Below are positions 34,607-42,218 of a stretch of 64,000 bases of DNA, in pieces. The notes below the pieces were generated by a model. The model was not told the DNA's origin. It saw only the letters and a list, made by a program, of their open reading frames with translations, and made no database searches. Source of the DNA: RPQJ01 sp963732415 (lineage in GTDB: Bacteria > Pseudomonadota > Gammaproteobacteria > Steroidobacterales > Steroidobacteraceae); NCBI GenBank assembly GCA_963732415.1, contig CAVSZK010000019.1:885845-949844 (forward strand). The letters run 5' to 3'. A program made the translations under genes and the position numbers. How positions within the stretch are numbered: position 1 is the stretch's first letter; each line of letters opens with the position of its first letter.

Positions 34607-35319
34607 GCCCGTGCGGCTCCTCGCACTTCATCGCGATTGAGGATGCGGTCGGCGGCCTGGCCCGCCGCAACCGGGCGTGAGGTTTCGCTGCGACGCTCGG
34701 TCACGGTATTCAGGAACTTGACCGATGCCACTTCGAGGCTGTCCACGAGTTCCGTGGTCTTGGTCTCGAGGTACATGTGGCACAGCAGCAGGCTGATCGC
34801 GAGACCGAGGCCGAGCGCCGTGTTGTTCATCGCGACCGAGATGCTGGCCGAGAGCAATGCAGCCTTCTCGGCCGGATTGACCGCGGCAACGGCCGCGAAT
34901 GCATTGATCAGGCCGATCACGGTGCCGAGCAGGCCCATCAGCATGCCGATGTTGGCCAGCGTGGCGAGGTAGTGCGTGCGCTTCTCGAGGCGCGGAATCA
35001 CCTCGATCAGGCTTTCTTCCATCGCCTTCTCGATGTCCTCGCGACGGTGCGCGGTCGAGATGCGGGACATCCCGTAGCGCATGATCGTCGAGAGCGCCGA
35101 GTCGGTGCTGTCCGCGACCTCCATGGCCTTGCGGAAGTTGCCGGCCTTGATCAGCGGCGCGAGCTCGGCCCACAGGCGCTTGTTTCCCCTCGCGACGCGA
35201 GTCAGGTAGACGAACCGCTCCGCGGCGATGGCGAGGCCGAGCGTGAAGACGGCAGCGATGGGGTACAGGAATGCCCCGCCCTGCTTGAAGAAGTTGATGA
35301 TCATGTCCAATGCATTCAT
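34603..35319 (-). CDS. ExbB/TolQ/MotA-family proton channel
   Basis: 238 aa with three membrane segments: residues 12-35 (GGAFLYPIAAVFTLGLAIAAERF), about 122-145 (LANIGMLMGLLGTVIGLINAF) and about 162-184 (VAMNNTALGLGLAISLLLCHM). GLLGTVIGLI is the conserved channel-forming motif of the MotA/TolQ/ExbB family. The first cytoplasmic loop is long (NKRLWAELAPLIKAGNFRKAMEVAD). Translational overlaps of 4 bases with its neighbours on both sides. It should form the pentameric proton channel that drives the trans-envelope proteins of this operon. Confidence 0.92.
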   Translation of the reverse strand: MNALDMIINFFKQGGAFLYPIAAVFTLGLAIAAERFVYLTRVARGNKRLWAELAPLIKAGNFRKAMEVADSTDSALSTIMRYGMSRISTAHRREDIEKAMEESLIEVIPRLEKRTHYLATLANIGMLMGLLGTVIGLINAFAAVAAVNPAEKAALLSASISVAMNNTALGLGLAISLLLCHMYLETKTTELVDSLEVASVKFLNTVTERRSETSRPVAAGQAADRILNRDEVRGAARA

Positions 35320-35702
35320 GGCTGGGTGGCTCCGGGGGAAGAACTGGCAGGTTTTGTAGAGACAGGTGAACTTTGCGTGGTCAGGTCACGGAAATATGTG
35401 ACTTCGCGCTGAAATTCGTCACGATCCACCGGCGCGAGGACCTCGTCGATCAGGCTGCCCATCGGCCGGTCCGGGCCGCCGGGAGGCTCCGCGGCCTTCC
35501 AGGGCACGATGCTCATGACCTTGGGCAGTTCGCGGTTGCCGGTGATTGCGGTCGAGTCGAGCTGCAGCCGGTCGTGGGCGAGCTGGCCCGGGTTCGCGGA
35601 GGCGACCTTGGCAGGCGCCGTAGCCGCCACCGGTGGCTCGGCGGCGACCGCCGCGAAGGGCGCGACGAAAGCGAGGGCAATCATGGCTGGCACGATCTTC
35701 AT
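35316..35702 (-). CDS. Small exported protein of the ExbBD operon, unknown function
   Basis: 128 aa. A signal peptide (MKIVPAMIALAFVAPFAAVAA) precedes a short soluble region: ELPKVMSIVPWKAAEPPGGP and LIDEVLAPVDRDEFQREVTYF are the most conserved-looking parts. The C-terminus is Ser/Pro/Thr-rich. I do not recognise a domain. It overlaps the TPR gene upstream and exbB downstream by 4 bases each, so it is made in fixed ratio with them; a periplasmic adaptor between ExbD and the TPR protein is a reasonable guess. Confidence 0.8.
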   Translation of the reverse strand: MKIVPAMIALAFVAPFAAVAAEPPVAATAPAKVASANPGQLAHDRLQLDSTAITGNRELPKVMSIVPWKAAEPPGGPDRPMGSLIDEVLAPVDRDEFQREVTYFRDLTTQSSPVSTKPASSSPGATQP

Positions 35703-38700
35703 TGCTGCGCCTCCGCTGTCCGTGAAACCTTTCCAAGCCGGGTACGCAGCTCGACCAGCCAGGGCCCGGTGTCCGGATCGGTGCCGCCGGTCATCAGCTG
35801 GTACTCCTCGTAGTGACTGAGCGCGGCTGCCGGATCGCCGAGATAGAGATCGAGCAGCACGCCGAGGTTGCGCTGCGGCGCGGGATAATCCCGCGCCAGC
35901 GCAGAGGCACGCTCATAGGCGGCGCGCGCCTCCGCAAATCGGCCGAACCGTCGGTTCGCGACACCGAGCATGTTGAGCGCTTCCGCATTCGTCGGCTCGA
36001 CGGCAAGGGCCGCGGCAATCTGTGTCTCCGCAGCGGCGTCATCGCCGGCTTCGAGCGCTGCCCGCGCTGCGGCCAGCGACCGGACGACTTCCGGAGACGG
36101 CGCGGGCGCGGCATCGGGTTTCCCGCCGGACTTTGAATCCTGGGCGGCATCTGCTGCCGCAGCATTCGCCGTATTCGGCACTGCGACGTATGCGTCGATG
36201 AGCTCGCTCCTGTCGTATCGGGCAGGCTTCATCGCGGCGAGCGCTGCGTAGCTCTTTCGCACCCATTGGTCGTAGATTCCCTCGGCGGCGCGGTTCGCAT
36301 TGGTCTGGTGGATGCCGATGGCCTTCTCTTCAAACGGGTAGGCCTGCTCCTCGAGCAGCAGGTCGTACTGCTCGAGCTCGTCGGCGGACAGTCCGGCCGG
36401 GCGCTCGGAGGCGATCAGCGCACTGCCGAGATCGCGGTACAGGTCCGCCATCGCGTAGGTCGCCGAGGTCGTGACTTCGGCGACGCCGTATCCCGCCGCG
36501 CGCGAGTAGGCCGCCAGGGATGCTTCCATCGCCGCCTTCTTGCGCGCCAGCGAGCGGTCGAGCGGCGCCACGAGCGCTACGCCCCGTGCAGCCTGGTCCA
36601 GCGGCCGCGCGAGTTCCAGCGACGCCTGCGCGGCCAGGAACCGCGAACGATCGGAACGCGCCGTGCCGGCGACCGAGTCGGCTGCGATCAGCTCTTCCAG
36701 CCAATGCTGCCGCGCGGCCGCATCACCGGCGCCAGCGGCCAACTCGGCGAGCTGCTGCCGCGCCTCGATCGCGACATCCACGGGCGTCGGGAATCGTTCG
36801 ACGTACTCTGCGTAGGCGCGACGAGCAGATGCCGGATCATTGGAGGCAGCGTAGAGCTCTGCCGCCTGCCACTGCGCCGTGCGGCGAACCTGCTCGTCTT
36901 CCGCATCGCGTGCGGCCACGCGCTCGAGCTCGACCGCCGCATCGTGCGGACGCCCCGACTCGAGGTAGGCAACCGCCAGCTTGCGCGTCACCTCAGGCTG
37001 CAGCTCGTCCTGGGGATAAGCGGCCCGGAATCGTTCGAGCACCCCGGCCGCTGCAGCCCACTGGCCCGAGGAAAGCAGCAGTGCCGCGGCGTCGTACTGC
37101 GCCTTGGCACCTGCGCTCGATGTCGGGGCCACGGCGGCTACGCGCAGGTACTCCTGTACCGCGCCGTTGACGTCGCCGGCCGCCTGTTTCGCCTCGGCCT
37201 GGCGGTATACCGACGCCGCCAGGCGATCGGTAACCTCGGCCACCTGCGGGTCGTCGCTCGGCAGGCGCGCGGCGAGTTCCGTGTAGGCTTTCTCGGCGTC
37301 GGCATAGCGGCCGTCGTCGAAGTAGGTGTGCGCGAGTACGGTCCACGCCACCCGCTGCTGGCCGGCGTCGGCCCTGCTGCCGAGCGCGAGGACCTGCTGG
37401 GCGACGGACTCGGCGCGCATGCGATCGCCGGAATCGAACAGTGTCTTCGTCGCGCGCGTAAGCACGGCCGGTGTTTCAGGGTGCTCCGGGAATGCCGCGG
37501 CAAATCGCAGGCCGGACTCCATCGCACGTGCCTGCAACGCGGGACGCTCGGACTCCGGCGCCTGCGCGTCGGCCTTGTCGTAGGCAACCAGCGCCGCGTA
37601 GCCCGCGCGCGCCGCCTGCGGATTCGACGCGTAGGAATAGGCGTCGCGCTCGTACTCGACAGCTGCCTCTTGGTAACGGGCGCCGTCGAACAACAGGTCA
37701 GCGAGCAGCAGCCGGGTTTCAGGCGCCTGCGGTGAATCGTCGAAACCATCCAGGTAGTCGCGATACCAGCGAACCGCTATGTCCCGGTCGCCGGCAGAAC
37801 CCTTCTGCGCGAGCGCATGGTGATGCTGCGCCAGGTCGAGCAGGTTGGCCTGGATCGCCGCGCTTACCGCAGGGTCGATGTCAGTGGTGTGGATTCGCCA
37901 GTAGTCGCTGCGAGGACCGTACTCCTCGACCAGCTGACGCTTGCCGTCAAGCACCAGCGTGGTAAAGCCACCCTTGGCGTAGGCATCGGTGGCGCGCACG
38001 ATCATCAGCGGCGCCTGCGGATCCATTGGACGTCGCGCCGCAAAAGCCCGATAAGACTCGGCGCCGTCCTGGAAACGCTCCTTCTCGACGTACAGGTCGC
38101 CAAGTGCGCCGTACAGGCGCCACTCGTATGGCGCCGGGCCGTGCTGGTCCAGTGCGGCGCGGAGCGAGTCGGGCCCGTCGCCCGAGGCAAAAGTGATCGC
38201 CAGCGCCCGCAGCGCGTCTGCGCTCAGCTCCTGCTGTGCGCGCGGCAGCTGCGCGTCCGACCGGAGCTGTCCATCCTCGACCAGCACGTCGTCGAGCAGC
38301 AGCAGGAACGCGGCATTGCTTTCCGCATCCCTGGACTGCTTGAACAGCGCCCAGCCGCGCTTGTAGACCGCCTGCTCGTAGAACGCGGAGGTGGTCCCCT
38401 CGGACTGCACCGTCGCATAGGCGCGCTCCGCATCGGCGTAGCGCTGCTCACTGAAGAACGCCTCGCCGCGTCGGAACTGGGCTTCGTCGTAGTGGGGGCT
38501 CTGTGGATACAGCTCGACCAGCCGGTCGAGCATCGCAAGCGCCTGGTTCGTTTCGCCGAGGCTCTCGTAGGCCCGCGCGAGCTGGTAGAGCACCGCATCG
38601 GTCCCGGCCGCGTCTGGCTGCTCGTCGAGCAGATGCTGGTAGGCCGCGATGGATTCGCGGCTTGCCGTCGCCGCTGCGGCCGAATCGGCGCCGTCCTCGA

Positions 38701-38974
38701 CCCGCAGCGTCTCGGCCTCCGCGAAGCGCAGGTCACCCAGCCTGCGCAGCGCCTGGGCCCGCATGCCGGGATCGGTGTCGGGAATGCGCAGGAAATCCTC
38801 GTAGCTGCGCGCCGCCTGGCCGGCTTCGACCTCGACGGCTCCGCCGCGCTCGATCGGCACGCTGCGCTTCGCCAGGTCGCCGAGCGTAGCCGGCTCTTGT
38901 GACTTGCGAGCGGCGTCCGCCGGAGACGAGGCCGCCAGGCAGACGAACACGGCAAACGCGATGCGGGCGTTCAT
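35699..38974 (-). CDS. Large exported tetratricopeptide-repeat protein
   Basis: 1,091 aa. Signal peptide (MNARIAFAVFVCLAASSPADA). The rest is almost all TPR-type helical repeats with alternating GEAFFSEQRYADAERAYATV, GARYQEAAVEYERDA and AHTYFDDGRYADAEKAYTEL units. The last 150 residues hold a canonical TPR group (PTNAEALNMLGVANRRFGRFAEARAAYERA in outline, residues about 1010-1075). Such long TPR solenoids act as periplasmic scaffolds in gliding and export machines (AglT, GltE; family knowledge). It is the largest gene of the operon and overlaps its neighbours by 4 bases on each side. Confidence 0.9.
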   Translation of the reverse strand: MNARIAFAVFVCLAASSPADAARKSQEPATLGDLAKRSVPIERGGAVEVEAGQAARSYEDFLRIPDTDPGMRAQALRRLGDLRFAEAETLRVEDGADSAAAATASRESIAAYQHLLDEQPDAAGTDAVLYQLARAYESLGETNQALAMLDRLVELYPQSPHYDEAQFRRGEAFFSEQRYADAERAYATVQSEGTTSAFYEQAVYKRGWALFKQSRDAESNAAFLLLLDDVLVEDGQLRSDAQLPRAQQELSADALRALAITFASGDGPDSLRAALDQHGPAPYEWRLYGALGDLYVEKERFQDGAESYRAFAARRPMDPQAPLMIVRATDAYAKGGFTTLVLDGKRQLVEEYGPRSDYWRIHTTDIDPAVSAAIQANLLDLAQHHHALAQKGSAGDRDIAVRWYRDYLDGFDDSPQAPETRLLLADLLFDGARYQEAAVEYERDAYSYASNPQAARAGYAALVAYDKADAQAPESERPALQARAMESGLRFAAAFPEHPETPAVLTRATKTLFDSGDRMRAESVAQQVLALGSRADAGQQRVAWTVLAHTYFDDGRYADAEKAYTELAARLPSDDPQVAEVTDRLAASVYRQAEAKQAAGDVNGAVQEYLRVAAVAPTSSAGAKAQYDAAALLLSSGQWAAAAGVLERFRAAYPQDELQPEVTRKLAVAYLESGRPHDAAVELERVAARDAEDEQVRRTAQWQAAELYAASNDPASARRAYAEYVERFPTPVDVAIEARQQLAELAAGAGDAAARQHWLEELIAADSVAGTARSDRSRFLAAQASLELARPLDQAARGVALVAPLDRSLARKKAAMEASLAAYSRAAGYGVAEVTTSATYAMADLYRDLGSALIASERPAGLSADELEQYDLLLEEQAYPFEEKAIGIHQTNANRAAEGIYDQWVRKSYAALAAMKPARYDRSELIDAYVAVPNTANAAAADAAQDSKSGGKPDAAPAPSPEVVRSLAAARAALEAGDDAAAETQIAAALAVEPTNAEALNMLGVANRRFGRFAEARAAYERASALARDYPAPQRNLGVLLDLYLGDPAAALSHYEEYQLMTGGTDPDTGPWLVELRTRLGKVSRTAEAQQ

Positions 38975-40860
38975 CGCACCACCCCGGCCGAGGCCCCGTC
39001 ATAGAGCGCAGCGAGCGCGAACTGAGCCTGGGTTGCGTAGCTGGCGAGGCGACGCTTCTGCGCCTCGAGCGCATCGACCGCAATAGAAGCAAGCACACGC
39101 TCCTGCGCAGCGCTGGCCGCATCGATGCGCGGACCGATCTCGTCGACGCGGTTCGCGAGCGCATTGACCCGGGAGGCGAACGTGCTGGTGTCACGCGGCG
39201 CGGCCGCTCCTGCGAGCCCGACCAGTTCGACGCGATTGCGAGCCTCCACCAGCAGGGCGCCGCTCTCGCGCAGTTCCGTGCTGACGCGGCGCAGGCGTGC
39301 CTTGTACGCCGCGTCCATCTGCCACAGCAGGACGCCGCGCAACAGGCGCTCGCGTTCTGCCAGTGCCTCGCGCTTCGCGTCTTCCGGCAGCATCGCGATC
39401 CGGGCCTGCGAGTCGTCGAGCGCACGCCAGTCGCGCGCCTCACTGTCCGTGGCCAGCGCGGCGACGTCACGGCTGGATGCGATCCCGGCCAGCCGCTGCT
39501 CGAGCGCGGCCTGCTGGCTGGCAAGCCCGTCGAGGTCCGCACCGGCCAGCGTTGCGGCCCGGCGCGGCTCGCGCTCCCTCGATGCCTGCTCGCGGGTCGC
39601 CACCATCTCGTCGAAGGCGGTCAGCGACTGGCGCCAGCCGTTCAGGTTGCGCTGCATGATGCGCAGGTCACGGTAATTCTTCAGGCCTTCCTGGAACTCG
39701 TGGGACGCGAGCAGGTGATACAGGTACCGTGTCTGCGGCGAGTCCGGCAGCTTCTGCAGCTGCCACAACCAGCCGATCGCGTCGCTGTCTGGCGCCGAGG
39801 CCAGGACCGAATCGAGAAACCCTCCACTGCGGATCGCCGCTATCGACTCGTCGATCCGTCGACCTTCCTTCTCGTACGCCTGCACCGCGAACCGATACTG
39901 CTGCGCGGCCTGCCCGTTCGCGGCCAGCTGCGCGTAGGCGTACGGCACCGCGAGGTAGGATTCCTGGACTGCCGAGTCGAGCAGCCGGTGTTCCCGCAGC
40001 TCCATCCACGGCACCAGCGCGAGGTCGGAGCGTTTTGCGTCCGACTCGGCCCAGCCGAGTCCGAGCAGGGCCCGATTGGTGAACGGTCCGTCCAGCCGCA
40101 CGCGAGTCAGCGCCGCAATGGCCGGCTCCGGCTCTCGGGCCTGCAGCATCGCGTAGCCGAGCGCGAGATTGGCCCGGTCGCGCAACGAGCGCTCCTCGTC
40201 CGTGGCCGCCGGCATGCTGCCCACCGCGTCCAGCCAGCGCTGGCCCTGCGCAACATCACCCGACCGCACCAGTGCTACGCCGAGATTGAACTGCGCGAAT
40301 GCCGCCCAGTCGTCGCCAGCGCCTGCGGCACTCAGTATCGTCGCGGCATCGGCATAGCGGCCCTGCGCCATCAGCACGTTTGCCGACAGCAGTCGCTTCT
40401 CCGAGTCCAGCGACCCGGGCAACGTCCCGCGGATCTTCTGCAGGTTTTCCCAGGCCTGGTCGTAGTAGCCACGCTGGTATCCGATCCTGGCCAGGTAGAA
40501 ACGCGCCCGGTCGCTCACCGATTGCGGTACCGATCCCGCCAGCAGCCGGTTGAAAATCCGGGTGGCTTCCGCATGCAGGCCGAGCGACAGGTAGAGACCA
40601 CCCGAGAGCAGCTCCGCATCCGCGGCGTGATTCGGCATCCGGCCGTAGTCACTGGCCGCCTCGAGTCGTACCAGCGCGCCGAAGTAGTCATCCTGGTAGA
40701 AATGGAACAGGACGTCGCCATAGTCGAGATCGCGCACCTTGCCGGGAGGCGGAAGGTCGGATTCCTTCGGCGCCGCGTCCGCCCCGGTCACGGCGATCAC
40801 ACAGGCCACCAGGCCGGCGGCCAGGCTCCAGTTCCATCGTCGGTGGGACTTGATCGTCAT
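38971..40860 (-). CDS. Exported helical-repeat protein (TPR-like)
   Basis: 629 aa from the ATG at 40860, with GAGG upstream; 7 further codons in frame have no support. Signal peptide (WNWSLAAGLVACVIAVTGADA). The N-terminal half has TPR-like repeats (YLSLGLHAEATRIFNRLLAG, YYDQAWENLQKIRGTLPG, GRYADAATILSAAG). The C-terminal half (from about 420) is long helix and coiled coil (AGADLDGLASQQAALEQRLAG, EALAERERLLRGVLLWQMD). No named family beyond TPR. Its start follows the coiled-coil gene by 40 bases and its end overlaps the large TPR gene by 4 bases. Probably a second scaffold that pairs with it. Confidence 0.87.
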   Translation of the reverse strand: MTIKSHRRWNWSLAAGLVACVIAVTGADAAPKESDLPPPGKVRDLDYGDVLFHFYQDDYFGALVRLEAASDYGRMPNHAADAELLSGGLYLSLGLHAEATRIFNRLLAGSVPQSVSDRARFYLARIGYQRGYYDQAWENLQKIRGTLPGSLDSEKRLLSANVLMAQGRYADAATILSAAGAGDDWAAFAQFNLGVALVRSGDVAQGQRWLDAVGSMPAATDEERSLRDRANLALGYAMLQAREPEPAIAALTRVRLDGPFTNRALLGLGWAESDAKRSDLALVPWMELREHRLLDSAVQESYLAVPYAYAQLAANGQAAQQYRFAVQAYEKEGRRIDESIAAIRSGGFLDSVLASAPDSDAIGWLWQLQKLPDSPQTRYLYHLLASHEFQEGLKNYRDLRIMQRNLNGWRQSLTAFDEMVATREQASREREPRRAATLAGADLDGLASQQAALEQRLAGIASSRDVAALATDSEARDWRALDDSQARIAMLPEDAKREALAERERLLRGVLLWQMDAAYKARLRRVSTELRESGALLVEARNRVELVGLAGAAAPRDTSTFASRVNALANRVDEIGPRIDAASAAQERVLASIAVDALEAQKRRLASYATQAQFALAALYDGASAGVVR

Positions 40861-40900
40861 TGCGCCTCGAGCTCTATCCATCGTCCGGGAGCGGGACTGC

Positions 40901-41470
40901 TCAGTCCCACTGGCGCACGATGAACTCTGGCTGCATCGCGGCCTCGCGGTCGCTGATGCGCAGCTCGACGTACTTGGCGCCCACCTCCTTGTCGAACGTC
41001 AGCGTCGCGCCACGCCGGTAGTCGACCGCGTGCGGGCCCTTGCCGCTGAAGAACGCCACCAGCTCGTGCTTGCCGGTCTTCAGGTTGCCCAGATAGAGCT
41101 TCTGCACGCCGCCGCGATACAGCGCCTTTACCTCGCGCTCGGTGTACAGGTAGTTGGCAACTTCCTTGTCGTCGACCTTGAGCGTCACCGAGTCCAGTTC
41201 GAAGAACGTACCGACGTTGAGCGACAGGAAAACGGCCACCTGGGTGCTCGAGGGATAAAGGATTTCCTCCTCCAGCTTGAACAGGTCGCGGTTGAGGTCT
41301 ATGAGCTGCTTCTTCAGGTCCTGCACGTCCTGGTCAACGGCGCGCGTGGCCGGGGCTGGGTCGTCGGCACCAGCCCGCCCTGCGACCACGCTGCCACCTG
41401 CGAAGAGGACCATGCTGGCAAGTGCCAGCCACCGAGCACGGCGGGTGGATTCCGGGGGCTGCCGCTTCAT
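40901..41470 (-). CDS. Exported coiled-coil/Ig-like periplasmic protein
   Basis: 189 aa from the ATG at 41470, which overlaps the stop of the TlpA-like gene by 4 bases. Signal peptide (WLALASMVLFAGGSVVAGRA). Residues about 45-75 form a short coiled coil (VDQDVQDLKKQLIDLNRDLFKLEEEIL), then a beta-rich domain follows with LNVGTFFELDSVTLKVDDKE, LYLGNLKTGKHELVAFFSGKG and LRISDREAAMQPEFIVRQWD. The second part looks like a surface or adhesin accessory domain. I do not recognise a named family. It is the second gene after the riboswitch. Confidence 0.8.
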   Translation of the reverse strand: MKRQPPESTRRARWLALASMVLFAGGSVVAGRAGADDPAPATRAVDQDVQDLKKQLIDLNRDLFKLEEEILYPSSTQVAVFLSLNVGTFFELDSVTLKVDDKEVANYLYTEREVKALYRGGVQKLYLGNLKTGKHELVAFFSGKGPHAVDYRRGATLTFDKEVGAKYVELRISDREAAMQPEFIVRQWD

Positions 41471-42012
41471 TTGCCGATCTCCTCGAGGGCACGGTTGAGT
41501 TCTGCCTGGGGCGCCGGGGCGGCGGACCACGAGGCACGCACGATTCCATCGCGGTCGACGAGCAGCGTGAGCGGCAGCGTCTCCACGTCGTAGAGGCGCC
41601 CGACCACCTGGTGGTCATCGAGCAGCGTGGGAAAATGCAGGCTCAGCGAGTGAGCGATGGATGCGGCCTGTCCGCCATCGCGGTCGAGGCTGACGCCGAG
41701 GACGACCGGGCCGTCAGACTCGGGCGCGGATGCAATCGTGTTCAGTTCGGTGAGCGCCGACCGGCACGATCCGCACCAGCTCGCCCAGAAGGTCAGCACC
41801 ACGACATCGCCCTGGTATTCGGACAGGCGCAGGTTGCGGCCGTCCGTGGACTTGAGTACGAAGTCCGGCGCAGCCGTACCGGTTGACACGGCTTCGGTCG
41901 CAGCCTTCACGAGCAGCGGCGAGACCGCACCAGCAAGCGCCGCGCCCGCCAGGGCCAGCGTGTGTATCAGCGCCATTACGCGGGCGCGCGCGAAGTAATC
42001 TCTGCCTCGCAT
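41467..42012 (-). CDS. TlpA/ResA-like membrane-anchored thioredoxin-fold protein
   Basis: 181 aa. A membrane anchor or signal lies at residues 13-36 (MALIHTLALAGAALAGAVSPLL). The thioredoxin fold starts near residue 50 with APDFVLKSTDGRNLRLSEY and carries the redox pair CGSC in TFWASWCGSCRSALTEL. The cis-proline loop region is LPLTLLVDRDG. It reduces or isomerises exported thiols, or matures c-type cytochromes. The start is ATG at 42012, directly after the riboswitch; an internal ATG at 41976 lacks a ribosome site. First gene of the operon; a second TlpA homologue sits in the plus-strand operon at 54 kb. Confidence 0.9.
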   Translation of the reverse strand: MRGRDYFARARVMALIHTLALAGAALAGAVSPLLVKAATEAVSTGTAAPDFVLKSTDGRNLRLSEYQGDVVVLTFWASWCGSCRSALTELNTIASAPESDGPVVLGVSLDRDGGQAASIAHSLSLHFPTLLDDHQVVGRLYDVETLPLTLLVDRDGIVRASWSAAPAPQAELNRALEEIGK

Positions 42013-42088
42013 CCTGGCAACCCCGCTGTCATGGGTGAGACCCGAAGACCGGAAGCTTTGCGTCCCCGCCTTTCAGCGGGTTTGCCTT
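42013..42088 (-). promoter_or_regulatory. c-di-GMP-I (GEMM-I) class riboswitch aptamer
   Basis: The minus strand reads GGCAAACCC (42086-42078), a 6-bp hairpin capped by a GAAA tetraloop (CCCGCT/GGCGGG, 42080-42065), then the invariant GGACGCAAAGC (42065-42055), a P3 arm with GTC/GAC and GGGT-CTC-ACCC pairings, and AGCGGGGTTGCC (42027-42016). P1 closes as GGCAA with TTGCC. All landmarks of the Vc2-type aptamer are present. The start codon of the next gene is 3 bases beyond P1, with no terminator between, so ligand binding probably controls ribosome access. A promoter lies just upstream. Confidence 0.93.
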
Positions 42089-42103
42089 TTTTCAGTCGAG
42101 TGA

Positions 42104-42133
42104 ATCGTTGTCTGGCGGGCGTGGCGCTGTCAA
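42104..42133 (-). promoter_or_regulatory. Candidate sigma-70 promoter of the riboswitch operon
   Basis: On the minus strand TTGACA (42133-42128, perfect -35) is followed after 18 bases by AACGAT (42109-42104) as a weak -10. Transcription would start near 42097, about 10 bases before the aptamer, which is the expected placement. Confidence 0.5.
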
Positions 42134-42173
42134 TTGACGGAGCCATCTGCGCTTCACAGGCGGCATTGCGTCA

Positions 42174-42208
42174 CAAAAACGCCCGGCGAGTCGCACCGCC
42201 CTGCGGGC
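42174..42208 (-). terminator. Terminator after apbE, insulating the riboswitch operon
   Basis: On the minus strand a bulged hairpin (GCCC...GGGC outside, GGCG-GTGCGACT-CGCC inside) is followed by GTTTTTG. It sits 11 bases after the apbE stop and ahead of the TTGACA promoter, so the operon behind the riboswitch is transcribed separately from the apbE operon. Confidence 0.6.
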
Positions 42209-42218
42209 CTGGACCCTG

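Noticed and set aside
36266..37735. 489-codon open frame on the plus strand across the TPR gene
   Set aside because: Shadow of the 1,091-aa TPR protein; no signal peptide, ribosome site or recognisable motif.
38899..40923. 674-codon open frame on the plus strand across the repeat-protein genes
   Set aside because: Antisense to two minus-strand genes joined by a 4-base overlap; composition typical of a shadow frame.
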